In this document: piece after piece, positions 35,231-43,510 of the stretch | How positions within the stretch are numbered: the stretch's first letter is position 1 | Layout: each line of letters opens with the position of its first letter | From: JBHJGP01 sp050331695 | GTDB taxonomy: Bacteria; Pseudomonadota; Alphaproteobacteria; Geminicoccales; Geminicoccaceae | Assembly: GCA_050331695.1 (NCBI GenBank) | Contig: JBHJGP010000014.1 | Coordinates: forward strand, 66,094-130,093 | Direction of reading: 5' to 3' | Length of the DNA: 64,000 nucleotides | Translations under genes and position numbers: made by a program | Notes under the pieces: generated by a model | What the model was told of the DNA's origin: nothing | Seen by the model: only the letters and a program-made list of their open reading frames with translations | Databases searched by the model: none

Positions 35231-35830
35231 CTACTGGACGAGCATTTCCTTGAACAGCACGTTGCTGACCCGGGACGGCGAGATGGCGTGATTGACCCGC
35301 GCCATCAGATCCTCCTTCAGCTTATAGAGGCCGGCTGAGCCGTTCAGTTCGCCCGGATCCATGGCGCGAAGGTAGATCTGGAAGCTGTCGAGGATCCGCG
35401 GCGTCAGCTGGCCGATGCGGCCGGCCGCTTTCTCGTCCTCGACCTCGAGAGCCAGTTTCAGCTTGAGAAACCGGGTCCGTTTGCCGGTGCCGGGAAGATT
35501 GACCAGAATGTCCGGAAGCTCGACGAAGAGAACCGTCGTCGTGTCTTTGGCGTGGGCACCGCCCGCTGCCAGATCGGCATGGGCCTCGGCCGCGTGATCG
35601 CGGCTTCCACCGTGGTCACCGGCATCACCGTGATCATCATGGTCGCCGGGCATGGCGCCCGGATTGGCCGCGACCTCGACACCACTCTTGCCGCCGATGA
35701 GGCCCATCATAAAGGCTCCACCGACACCACCGCCGATCAGAAGAAGCGGCACGAGGATGATCAGAATGAGTTTGAGCTTGGAGCCCTTCGGCGGCTCCGG
35801 GGTAGCGCCGGCTTCTGCCTCAGCAGCCAT
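35231..35830 (-). CDS. fliL: Flagellar basal body protein FliL
   Basis: Inner-membrane protein that surrounds the stator, 199 residues. A transmembrane segment lies at about 24-50 (LKLILIILVPLLLIGGGVGGAF), and the periplasmic FliL domain begins near 103 with FVELPDILVNLPGTGKRTRFLKLKLALEV. The linker (about 60-95) is histidine- and aspartate-rich (11 His in about 35 residues), which is unusual and could bind metal. The last block, ARVNHAISPSRVSNVLFKEMLVQ, is typical of FliL. It is the first gene of the minus-strand arm. Confidence 0.95.
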   Translation of the reverse strand: MAAEAEAGATPEPPKGSKLKLILIILVPLLLIGGGVGGAFMMGLIGGKSGVEVAANPGAMPGDHDDHGDAGDHGGSRDHAAEAHADLAAGGAHAKDTTTVLFVELPDILVNLPGTGKRTRFLKLKLALEVEDEKAAGRIGQLTPRILDSFQIYLRAMDPGELNGSAGLYKLKEDLMARVNHAISPSRVSNVLFKEMLVQ

Positions 35831-35909
35831 GGGACGGGTTCCTTCAGATGGCTATGGCTTCGATCCCGGCCAGTTTCCGCGCGCTAGGTTAAGAAAGGGT
35901 TGATGCGGT

Positions 35910-35955
35910 CCGGCAGGAATTGCCGGGTGGCAAGAGCTGCCGGCAGAAACTGCCG
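35910..35955. promoter_or_regulatory. Paired palindromes, candidate FlbD/ftr-like enhancer sites
   Basis: Two inverted repeats lie about 30 bases apart in the fliL-flgF region: CCGGCA-GGAAT-TGCCGG (35910-35926) and CGGCAG-AAA-CTGCCG (35941-35955). They share a CGGCA...TGCCG core. They sit about 55-100 bases upstream of a sigma-54 promoter, which fits sites for an enhancer-binding regulator such as FlbD of Caulobacter (ftr elements, recalled from memory). Binding is inferred. Confidence 0.5.
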
Positions 35956-36007
35956 CTTTCCCCAGTCACCTACCAGTGAAACCTATTATATTCAGAGGCT
36001 TAGAGGT

Positions 36008-36023
36008 TGGCACGGCGGTTGCT
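36008..36023 (+). promoter_or_regulatory. Sigma-54 promoter of the flgF operon
   Basis: TGGCAC-GGCGG-TTGCT matches the sigma-54 consensus TGGCAC-N5-TTGCW exactly, with the GG and GC doublets ten bases apart. The predicted start of transcription is near 36034, about 40 bases before the flgF ATG. Confidence 0.75.
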
Positions 36024-36074
36024 GCTAAGGGCGCGGCGGGTCGGTCGATGGTTTCCCGTCAGGAGCTGGAGTTC

Positions 36075-36797
36075 ATGAACAACACGAGCTACGTCGCGCT
36101 CAGCCGGCAGACGGCTTTGGAACGGATGATGACGGTGATCGCCAATAATGTGGCGAACAGCGCGTCGACCGGTTTCAAGGCCGAGCGGGTTCGTTTCGAC
36201 ACGGTTCTCGAGGATGCCGGCGCCGCCGGCGATATCGCCTTCGTCCAGGATGTCGGCGCCCGGATCGACCTGCGCGACGGGCCGATCGAAGCCACCGGCA
36301 ATCCGCTCGATCTGGCCATCCAGGGCGACGGCTTTTTCGTCGTCGGCACGGCGGCCGGTGATCGCTACACCAGCGCCGGCCAGTTTCGCCTCAACGATAT
36401 CGGCGAGATCGTGACCGCGAGCGGCGATCCCGTGATGACGATCGACGACGTCTCCGTTCTGATCCCGGCTGAAACCAAGAACATCACGGTTGCCGCCGAT
36501 GGCACGGTCACCGCCGATGAGGTCTTCGTCGGCCAGCTGGCGAAGGTTCGCTTCGCCGAGCCCGACAGTCTGGTCCGGGTGGGCGACACTTTGTTCGCCA
36601 GCGACGCCCTGCCGGAGCCGGCGGCCGACAGCGAGATCCAGCAGGGCATGATCGAAGGAAGCAATGTCCAGGCGGTGCTCGAGATCACTCAGATGATGCA
36701 GACGGTGCGGTCTTTTCAGAGCACCCAGAAGGTGATCGAGACCCAGCATGATCTCACCCGCCGGGCGGTGGAGAGGATACTCGATGTTAGCAGTTGA
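36075..36797 (+). CDS. flgF: Flagellar basal-body rod protein FlgF
   Basis: Proximal rod protein of 240 residues. The start MNNTSYVALSRQTALERMMTVIANNVANSAS carries the conserved rod N-terminal motif. AIQGDGFFVVGT and the C-terminal EGSNVQAVLEITQMMQTVRSFQSTQKVIE are typical. The ATG at 36075 has AGGAG about nine bases upstream; the frame is open to 35976, but no site precedes that. It is followed by flgG after 33 bases and is the first gene of the plus-strand flagellar arm, under the sigma-54 promoter. Confidence 0.96.
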   Translation: MNNTSYVALSRQTALERMMTVIANNVANSASTGFKAERVRFDTVLEDAGAAGDIAFVQDVGARIDLRDGPIEATGNPLDLAIQGDGFFVVGTAAGDRYTSAGQFRLNDIGEIVTASGDPVMTIDDVSVLIPAETKNITVAADGTVTADEVFVGQLAKVRFAEPDSLVRVGDTLFASDALPEPAADSEIQQGMIEGSNVQAVLEITQMMQTVRSFQSTQKVIETQHDLTRRAVERILDVSS

Positions 36798-36830
36798 CGG
36801 TTCCATGATCGGCACTCTTGAGGATTTGCC

Positions 36831-37616
36831 ATGCGCTCTCTAAGCGTCGCGGCCACCGGCATGATGGCCCAGCAGATGAACGTCGAGGTCATCTCGAACA
36901 ACATCGCGAACATGACGACCGCGGGTTACAAGAAGCGCCGCGCCGAATTCCAGGACCTGCTCTACCAAAATCAGCGGCGGACCGGTGCCAACAGCTCCGA
37001 AGCGGGCACGCTGGTCGCCGCGGGCGTTCAGCTGGGCCTCGGTGTGAAGCCGGCGGCCGTCTACCGGGTACATGCCCAGGGCGATATGGTTTCGACCGAA
37101 AGCCCCCTGGACGTTGCCATCCAGGGCAAGGGCTTCTTCGTCATCGAGAAACCGGACGGCGAGCTCGCCTACACCCGGAGCGGCCAGTTTCAGCTTGGGC
37201 CGGACGGGATCCTGGTCAATGCCGACGGCTACACGGTAAGCCCGGGCATCACCGTGCCGGAAGACGCGACCGAGATTTCGGTCAATGCCGAAGGGGGAGT
37301 GTCGGCCCGGGTGGCGGGCGAGGTCGAGCCCGTCGAGTTGGGCCGCTTGGAGCTGGCGCTTTTCGCCAATCCGACGGGTCTCGATGCGATCGGCAACAAT
37401 CTTCTGTTGGAGACACCCTCTTCCGGTGGGGCGTTGATCGGCGCGCCCGGCAGCGAGGGCTACGGCACTCTGCTTCAGGGTTTCGTCGAGAGTTCGAACG
37501 TCAATCCGGTCGCGGAGATGACCTCGCTGATCACGGCGCAGCGGGCTTATGACCTCAACTCGAAGGTCATTTCCGCCTCCGATGAGATGCTTTCCACCAT
37601 TACGCAGCTCAGGTGA
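36831..37616 (+). CDS. flgG: Flagellar basal-body rod protein FlgG
   Basis: Distal rod protein of 261 residues, the usual length. MRSLSVAATGMMAQQMNVEVISNNIANMTTAGYKKRRAEFQDLLY is the highly conserved N-terminus. IQGKGFFVI and the ending GFVESSNVNPVAEMTSLITAQRAYDLNSKVI are FlgG signatures that form the coiled-coil termini. GAGGA lies eight bases upstream of the ATG. Gene order flgF-flgG-flgA-flgH is standard. Confidence 0.97.
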   Translation: MRSLSVAATGMMAQQMNVEVISNNIANMTTAGYKKRRAEFQDLLYQNQRRTGANSSEAGTLVAAGVQLGLGVKPAAVYRVHAQGDMVSTESPLDVAIQGKGFFVIEKPDGELAYTRSGQFQLGPDGILVNADGYTVSPGITVPEDATEISVNAEGGVSARVAGEVEPVELGRLELALFANPTGLDAIGNNLLLETPSSGGALIGAPGSEGYGTLLQGFVESSNVNPVAEMTSLITAQRAYDLNSKVISASDEMLSTITQLR

Positions 37617-37622
37617 TCATCG

Positions 37623-38357
37623 ATGCGTAAACTTTTTGCTGGAGCTTTGACCGTGCTGGTCGTTCTGATGACCGGCTTGCTCAACGATGCCCGGGCGGCG
37701 CGGGCGGTTCTGGCGTCCGGTGAGGCCCTGACCGAAGCCTTGGCCGAGGCGCTGATCATCGAGACCTTGGCGGCCGAGGGTGAGACGGGCCGTTTTCGCC
37801 TGCGGATCGCCAGTCCCGCCCTGCCGGTGGGCAACCCCCACGATCGGGCGGTCACCCTTCGCCTCGATCATGTCGACTATGAGCCGCGCCAGGGCCGTTT
37901 CCAGGCACGCCTGGCGGTGGTGGTCGAGGACAGCACCGAAGGTCATCTCCAGATCACCGGACGGGCCGAACGGTTGATCGAGATACCGGTGCCGGCGCGT
38001 ACGCTTGGCGCCGGAGAGGTGATCCGGGCGGAGGATTTGGTCTGGCAGACCATGGCCGAACGTCGCGTCGGCTCGGACGCAATCGTCGACATGGACCAGC
38101 TGATCGGGGCGGAAGCGCGCCGCCGCCTGTCCGCGGAACGGCCCGTCCGGCTGGCCCATATCGGCCAGCATCGATTGGTTCAAAAAGGCCGGACGGTAAC
38201 CATGGTCTACCGTCGGCCGGGGATCGAGCTCGCGGCTCGCGGCCGCGCAATGGAAGACGGGGTTTTCGGTCAGACGATCTCGCTCAAATCCGCCCATGGC
38301 GGCCGTCAGGTGTGGGGCCGTGTCGTTGGCGGTGATCAGGTCTTGGTGGGAGAATGA
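37623..38357 (+). CDS. flgA: Flagella P-ring assembly chaperone FlgA
   Basis: Periplasmic chaperone for P-ring (FlgI) assembly, 244 residues. An N-terminal signal peptide (MRKLFAGALTVLVVLMTG) ends near residue 26. The SAF domain in the second half contains LGAGEVIRAEDLVWQTMAERRVG and the closing VKSAHGGRQVWGRVV-type segment seen as SLKSAHGGRQVWGRVVG. Its last bases overlap the flgH region (ATGA), so translation is probably coupled. Its client FlgI is not encoded in this window. Confidence 0.93.
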   Translation: MRKLFAGALTVLVVLMTGLLNDARAARAVLASGEALTEALAEALIIETLAAEGETGRFRLRIASPALPVGNPHDRAVTLRLDHVDYEPRQGRFQARLAVVVEDSTEGHLQITGRAERLIEIPVPARTLGAGEVIRAEDLVWQTMAERRVGSDAIVDMDQLIGAEARRRLSAERPVRLAHIGQHRLVQKGRTVTMVYRRPGIELAARGRAMEDGVFGQTISLKSAHGGRQVWGRVVGGDQVLVGE

Positions 38358-38359
38358 CG

Positions 38360-39100
38360 ATGCGGCGCACGCTGATGGTGATTTTCGCCGGTCTGTTGAT
38401 CACGGGCTGCAATGCCGGCGAGCGGTTGGCCAATATCGGCAAAGCTCCCGATCTGTCGCCGATCGAGAACCCGGTTCAGGCTCCGGGCTACCAGGCCGTC
38501 AATTTGCCGATGCCGGCGCCCGAATTCGTCGGGCCCATGGCCGCCAACTCGTTGTGGCGGCAGGGCGCTCGGGGGTTCTTCAAGGATCAAAGGGCCGGTA
38601 CGGTCGGCGACGTTCTCACGGTCAAGGTCACCATCAGTGATCGGGCCAGTTTGAACAATCAAACCTCCCGGTCGCGGGACAATGAGGAGGATTTGGGCGT
38701 CGGCGGTTTCTTTGGCCTCGAGAGCGAGCTTGACCAGGTGTTTCCCGACGCCGTCGATTCCGACAATTTGATCGGCCTCGACAGCTCCACGTCGAATACG
38801 GGCCGGGGCACGGTGACCCGGAACGAGCAGATCGTCCTCAACGTCGCGGCCTTGGTCACCCAGGTCCTGCCGAACGGCAATCTGGTGATCAGCGGACGCC
38901 AGGAAGTACGGGTCAACTTCGAAGTCCGGGAACTTTTCATCGCCGGCGTCGTGCGCCCCGAAGACATCACGCCGTTCAATACCATCAGTCACGAACAGAT
39001 CGCCGAACTGCGGGTGGCCTACGGCGGACGCGGCCAGATCAGTGACTTCCAACAACCACGCTACGGCACGCAAGTTCTGGACGTCATCTTGCCGTTCTGA
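38360..39100 (+). CDS. flgH: Flagellar L-ring lipoprotein FlgH
   Basis: Outer-membrane L-ring protein of 246 residues. Residues 1-18 form a lipoprotein signal peptide with lipobox LITGC near Cys18. SLWRQGARGFFKDQRAGTVGDVLTVKVTISDRASLNNQT near residue 60 and TVLP-like VLPNGNLVISGRQEVRVNFEVRELFIAGVVRPEDI are typical of FlgH. ATG 38360 is preferred because GGGAGA lies about eight bases upstream; an ATG two codons earlier overlaps the flgA stop. It is the last gene of this flagellar arm; the usual downstream flgI is absent. Confidence 0.93.
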   Translation: MRRTLMVIFAGLLITGCNAGERLANIGKAPDLSPIENPVQAPGYQAVNLPMPAPEFVGPMAANSLWRQGARGFFKDQRAGTVGDVLTVKVTISDRASLNNQTSRSRDNEEDLGVGGFFGLESELDQVFPDAVDSDNLIGLDSSTSNTGRGTVTRNEQIVLNVAALVTQVLPNGNLVISGRQEVRVNFEVRELFIAGVVRPEDITPFNTISHEQIAELRVAYGGRGQISDFQQPRYGTQVLDVILPF

Positions 39101-39672
39101 TCCGGTACGGCCCGTGTCAAGGTCTCCTCGACGGCAGAGACTTTCTAAAAAGGTTTATAAAACTCCAAATAGACACCTAAAAGTTATTTCTCGCGCGTTT
39201 ACCGTGTCGCCTCACATTCAAAACATTGATTGCCTCTCGACAAAGCCCGGTTTTGTCCTAAATTTAGAGGCGAACAAACAGATTTGAGGATCGAAGCGCC
39301 CGATCAAATTTCAACCTAAAGACGAACAAAATAGGAATTTTGCGTTGTATAGGTGAGCTTGATAGGGCGAACTTTGCGGGTTCGTTGGTTTGGCCTGTCA
39401 ATCGAGCAAACTCGGATTTTTGTTTCCTTTTGCGAAAAATGCGTCATTGATTTGCCGTGCGGAAGTCGAAGCAAGACGATCGGCCCATCGTTATTCGAAG
39501 CTGTTGAAACTGTTGGTTGTTGGTTTCGTTTGGGAGGGGTGATGGTTGAGCTTGGTCGTTCGGCGAAGAAGCGGCGTTTGTGTCCTGTGATCAAACGCAC
39601 CGCCTTTCAGACCGACGGCGCTTATGGGTTGAGCGCTTAACGTAAGGTCATTTGTGAACGGATTTCGACGTC
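39101..39672. other. AT-rich stretch without a supported gene
   Basis: This 572-base stretch has visibly more A and T than the rest of the window. Only one plausible short open frame (39353-39640, 95 codons, plus) exists and it shows no family signature, so I do not call it. A hairpin follows flgH (see 39119). I see no repeats or RNA gene. Confidence 0.35.
39119..39144 (+). terminator. Weak hairpin after flgH
   Basis: AAGGTCTC pairs with GAGACTTT to form an eight-pair stem with one G-T wobble and a ten-base loop, starting 19 bases after the flgH stop. The T-run is short, so termination is uncertain. Confidence 0.35.
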
Positions 39673-40605
39673 ATGGTTGCCAGTGTGTCTTCAACAATGG
39701 TCGGGGGCAGGCTTCTCCAGAGCGACCGCTTGGCAGAGCTTGCGCTTCGGGCGCTTGATTGCGGTATACTTTGCCTCGATCGCTTGGGCATTCTCCTCGC
39801 CGCCAATCCGACGGCGCTGCGGCTCTTGGTGGCGCAAGAACAGGCCGTCTTGGGCCGGCCTTTGTGCGAGGCGTTTAAGCTCATCGAGCCCGACGGCACG
39901 CCGGTGGCGCTGACCTGGGACTCGGACCATTTGGATAAGCACGAGCCCTTGCCGCCGGGCGCCTGCGTGCGGGATGGGTTGGGCCGCCTGATCGCGGTTT
40001 CCGGTTCGATCTCGCCGCTTGTGGACGATCAGCGCACGGCTATTGGCGCCGTCATCTCCTTTCGGGACGCGACGGATGAGCGCGCGAGAACCTCGCTTCT
40101 GACCCACCGGGCCACTCACGATGCGCTGACCGGCCTGCCGATCCGTTGGCTGTTGCAGGATCGCATGCGCCACGCCGTGGCGCGGGCCAAACGCCAGGTC
40201 AGTCAGATCGCCGTCTTGGCCTTGGACCTCGACGGCTTCAAGGCTGTGAACGATCTTTACGGTCATAGCTATGGCGATCAGGTCCTGGCCGACGTGGCCC
40301 GCTTTCTTGGGTTGCGAAAACGTGAGGCCGACACCTTCGGCCGTCTCGGCGGCGATGAGTTCGTTCTGATCCAACAGGACGTGACGGATCGGTCGGAGCC
40401 CGCTGTCTTGGCGGAGCGTATGATCGACACGCTGATCGCGTGGGCCCGAAAGCAGCCCAAAACCCTGCAACTCGGCCTTTCGGTGGGTATCGCCTTTTAC
40501 CCGATCCACGGCGACGGTCCGGACCAACTGCTGAAGGCGGCCGACAAAGCGTTGTACGAGGCCAAACGGTCGGGGGGGTGCGCCTACCGCGTGGCGGAGA
40601 GCTGA
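39673..40605 (+). CDS. Diguanylate cyclase with PAS-like sensor
   Basis: A 310-residue cytosolic protein. The first 140 residues look like a PAS-fold sensor (LDCGILCLDRLGILLAANPTALRLL) with no transmembrane segment. The C-terminal GGDEF domain carries the active-site GGDEF at 226-230 in FGRLGGDEFVL and a READ inhibitory site (217-220) five residues before it, so product inhibition by c-di-GMP is expected. DLDGFKAVNDLYGHSYGDQVL is the typical metal-binding region. It lies between a flagellar arm and a one-carbon operon, so it may connect c-di-GMP with motility. Confidence 0.93.
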   Translation: MVASVSSTMVGGRLLQSDRLAELALRALDCGILCLDRLGILLAANPTALRLLVAQEQAVLGRPLCEAFKLIEPDGTPVALTWDSDHLDKHEPLPPGACVRDGLGRLIAVSGSISPLVDDQRTAIGAVISFRDATDERARTSLLTHRATHDALTGLPIRWLLQDRMRHAVARAKRQVSQIAVLALDLDGFKAVNDLYGHSYGDQVLADVARFLGLRKREADTFGRLGGDEFVLIQQDVTDRSEPAVLAERMIDTLIAWARKQPKTLQLGLSVGIAFYPIHGDGPDQLLKAADKALYEAKRSGGCAYRVAES

Positions 40606-40705
40606 CAAACCAGCAAGCGACCATTGATCATCGCTTGAGCGGGCCAGTGAGAGATTGACGCAACCGCGCCCGGCGCGCCGCCGTCGGCCAAACGGGGCGA
40701 CGGCA

Positions 40706-42334
40706 TCAAAGCTTTCTGGCCTGCTCGCGAAGCAGGAATTTTTGAATTTTTCCGGTCGCTGTCTTCGGCAACGAGCCGAATATGACCGTTTTCGGAGCCT
40801 TGAAATGGGCCAGCCGCTCGCGGCAAAAAGCGATGATCTCGTCGGCCGTCGTGTTGCCCGCGGCCGGTTTCAGCGTCACGAAGGCGCAAGGCGTTTCACC
40901 CCACCTGGCGTCCGGCCTGGCGACGACCGCGGCCTCGATCACAGCCGGATGGCGATAGAGGGCTTCTTCCACCTCCAGGGATGAAATGTTCTCGCCGCCG
41001 GAAATGATCACGTCCTTGGAGCGATCCTTGACCTCGGCATAGCCGTCGCCGTGCCAGACCGCCAGATCGCCGGTCCGGTACCACTCGCCGCTGAAAGCGG
41101 CCTCCGTTGCCTCCGGATTCTTGAGGTAACCGCGCATCACAGTGTTGCCGCGCAGCATGATCTCGCCCATCTCAAGGCCGTTCTTGGCAACGGGTGCGGC
41201 GGTCGCCGGGTCGGCCACCTGCATCTCCGCCATCGTCGGATAGCGCACGCCCTGCCGAGCCATCTCTGAAGCCCGCTCGGTCATCGCCATCTCCTGCCAG
41301 CGGGGCTGCCAGGCGGCGACGGTTGCGGGTCCATAGGTTTCGGTGAGCCCGTAGAGATGAACGATCTCGAAGCCCATCTCCTCCATCGCTTCGATGACGG
41401 CACTCGGCGGCGCGGCGCCGCCGGTCGCCATGCGAACCGCGTGGCTCCATTCCGCCCGCTCGTTCGGATCGCTGTGGATCAACATCGAGAGAACGATCGG
41501 CGCGCCGCAGAGATGGCTGACGCGATGCTCGGCGATGGCCCGGAAAACGGCCGCGGGTTCCAGCTTGCGCAAGCAGACATGGGTGCCACCGACCGCCGTC
41601 ACGCCCCAGGTGTAGGTCCAGCCATTGCAATGGAACATGGGCAGTGTCCAGAGATAGACGCTGCGTGGGTCGAGGCCGAGAACGAGCGCATTGCCGAGCG
41701 CGTTTAGATAAGCGCCTCGGTGATGATAGACCGCACCCTTCGGATTGCCGGTGGTGCCCGAAGTGTAGCAGAGAGAAATCGCCCGCCATTCATCGTCCGG
41801 CAGACTGATCGGTCGGTTCGGATTGCCGCTCTGGAGCAAAGCTTCATAGGTCAGTGAGCCCAAGAGATCACCGCTCTGGTCCAGCGGGTCGTCGATATCG
41901 ATCACCTCGATCGGACGTTTGGCTTGGACCAGCGCTTCGGCGACGACGTCCGAAAAGCAGCGATCGGCGATCAGGATCTTGGTTTCGGCGTGATCCAGGA
42001 TCAGGGCGATGGTTCGGGCATCCAGCCGTATGGTGAGCGCGTTCAAGACCGCACCGGTCATCGGTACGCCGTAGTGAGCCTCCAAGAGCGCCGGCACGTT
42101 GGGCGCCATGATGCTCACCGTATCGCCTTGGCCGATGCCCCTCGCCTCGAGCGCGCTCGCGAGCCGTCGGCACCGGGCGCCGAACTGTCGATAGGTGAAA
42201 TGATCATCGCCATGGATCATGGCGGTTTTGTCGGCGTACGCCTCCTCGGCCCAGGCGAGCAGGTTCAACGGCGAAAGGGGCTGATAGTTGGCGGGCCGCT
42301 TGTCGAGGCCCTGCTCGAAGATGTTTTTCGTCAG
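40706..42334 (-). CDS. Acyl-CoA synthetase (AMP-binding)
   Basis: ANL-superfamily ligase of 542 residues that forms an acyl-CoA from a carboxylate, ATP and CoA. The adenylate motif YTSGTTGNPKGAVYHHR is near residue 200, LYGLTETYG near 325 and the C-terminal YRTGDLAVWHGDGYAEVKDRSKDVIISGGENIS and KTATGKIQKFLLR with the catalytic Lys follow. The annotated start is unusual: the N-terminus matches relatives (TKNIFEQGLDKRPANYQPLSPL) back to a CTG at 42334, with GGAGG ten bases upstream, whereas the first ATG/GTG/TTG-type start in the frame is a TTG at 42268. It follows the MetF gene and may act like DmdB on a product of the operon's methyltransferase. Confidence 0.85.
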   Translation of the reverse strand: MTKNIFEQGLDKRPANYQPLSPLNLLAWAEEAYADKTAMIHGDDHFTYRQFGARCRRLASALEARGIGQGDTVSIMAPNVPALLEAHYGVPMTGAVLNALTIRLDARTIALILDHAETKILIADRCFSDVVAEALVQAKRPIEVIDIDDPLDQSGDLLGSLTYEALLQSGNPNRPISLPDDEWRAISLCYTSGTTGNPKGAVYHHRGAYLNALGNALVLGLDPRSVYLWTLPMFHCNGWTYTWGVTAVGGTHVCLRKLEPAAVFRAIAEHRVSHLCGAPIVLSMLIHSDPNERAEWSHAVRMATGGAAPPSAVIEAMEEMGFEIVHLYGLTETYGPATVAAWQPRWQEMAMTERASEMARQGVRYPTMAEMQVADPATAAPVAKNGLEMGEIMLRGNTVMRGYLKNPEATEAAFSGEWYRTGDLAVWHGDGYAEVKDRSKDVIISGGENISSLEVEEALYRHPAVIEAAVVARPDARWGETPCAFVTLKPAAGNTTADEIIAFCRERLAHFKAPKTVIFGSLPKTATGKIQKFLLREQARKL

Positions 42335-42418
42335 TGTCCCAATCCTCCCCGGACCCCGCCACTCCCTGGATCGCCGGTTGTTTCCCGGATCGCCGTTTCG
42401 GGCGGACCGCCGGCCGGA

Positions 42419-43498
42419 TCAGCCCGCGTCGATGAGGCTTCTTTGCCGGGCTTCGGCGATCACCGAATGCGGCGAGCGGCCTTTCAGGACACCGCTTTCG
42501 GCGATGATCTCCGCGACCCGTTCCTCCTGGCGATAGGCCATCACATGGATGCCGGCAACCCCGCCCATGTCCTGGATCTCCTGGATCAGCTCGACGCAGA
42601 GCTTCTTGCCTTCTTCGCGCTGGTTGGCGGCTCCCGCCAGGCGATCGACGATGCGGTCCGGAATATGGACCCCCGGCACGTTGCTTCGGATCCAGAGGGC
42701 GGCTTTCGCCGAAGCCAGGGGGCCGACACCGACCAGGATGAAACACTCCCGATCAAGACCCAAATCGCGCACCCGAGCCATGAAGGTCCGCAGGCGATCG
42801 ATGTCGTAGCAATATTGGGTTTGGATGAACTGAGCGCCGGCCCGGATCTTTTTCTGCAGGCGAATCGGGCGGAAATCATATGGTGGTGCGAACGGGTTCT
42901 CGGCCGCACCGATGAACAGTCTTGGGGTGACCGAGAGCGGCCGTCCGGAGAGAAACCGCCCTTCGTCCCGCAGATGCTTGACCACGCCGACAAGTTGAAC
43001 GCTATCGAGATCGAACACCGGCTTGGCGCCCGGCTGATCGCCGCACTGTACGCCGTCGCCGGTTAAACAAAGGATATTGGATACGCCCATGGCGGCGGCA
43101 CCCAGCACATCACCCTGGATCGCAATCCTGTTTCGATCACGGCAGCTGATCTGCATGACCGGCGCGTAGCCGATCCGGGTTAGAAGCGAGCAGACACCCA
43201 CGGACGACATGTGACAGTTGGCGCCTGAACCGTCGGTCGCGTTGATCGCATCGACCCAACCGTCGAACACGCGCGCCCGTTCATAAACCTCGTAGGCGTC
43301 GGCGCTGTCCGGTGGTGACAGCTCGGCCGTGACCGCAAATTCGCCGGCCCGCAGTACCCGTTCCAAGCGGCCGTTGGAACTGTAGCCGACGGGTGGTACC
43401 GGCGGGACACCCGGGTCCAGGGGCCCGAGGTCGATCAGCTCCGGATGGAGCGCACCCTCATTGAGTGGGCCGGTCGGGTATTCGTCCGTGTCGTCCAC
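42419..43498 (-). CDS. metF: Methylenetetrahydrofolate reductase (MetF)
   Basis: TIM-barrel flavoenzyme of 359 residues that interconverts 5,10-methylene-THF and 5-methyl-THF. VTAELSPPDSADAYEVYERA near residue 57 is the family N-terminus. Others are ILCLTGDG near 143, RAGAQFIQTQYCYDIDRLRTFM near 230 and GVGPLASAKAALWI near 265. The first 40 residues are a low-complexity extension not seen in E. coli MetF. The start is a GTG at 43498. It directly follows the MetV-like gene, and the MetF/MetV pair of acetogens is the closest precedent. Direction of reaction in this operon may be oxidative (methyl to methylene). Confidence 0.9.
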   Translation of the reverse strand: MDDTDEYPTGPLNEGALHPELIDLGPLDPGVPPVPPVGYSSNGRLERVLRAGEFAVTAELSPPDSADAYEVYERARVFDGWVDAINATDGSGANCHMSSVGVCSLLTRIGYAPVMQISCRDRNRIAIQGDVLGAAAMGVSNILCLTGDGVQCGDQPGAKPVFDLDSVQLVGVVKHLRDEGRFLSGRPLSVTPRLFIGAAENPFAPPYDFRPIRLQKKIRAGAQFIQTQYCYDIDRLRTFMARVRDLGLDRECFILVGVGPLASAKAALWIRSNVPGVHIPDRIVDRLAGAANQREEGKKLCVELIQEIQDMGGVAGIHVMAYRQEERVAEIIAESGVLKGRSPHSVIAEARQRSLIDAG

Positions 43499-43510
43499 GA
43501 TGATGCGTCC

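Noticed and set aside
39353..39640. 95-codon plus-strand frame in the AT-rich gap
   Set aside because: No motif, no ribosome site of note and AT-rich composition unlike the genes around it.
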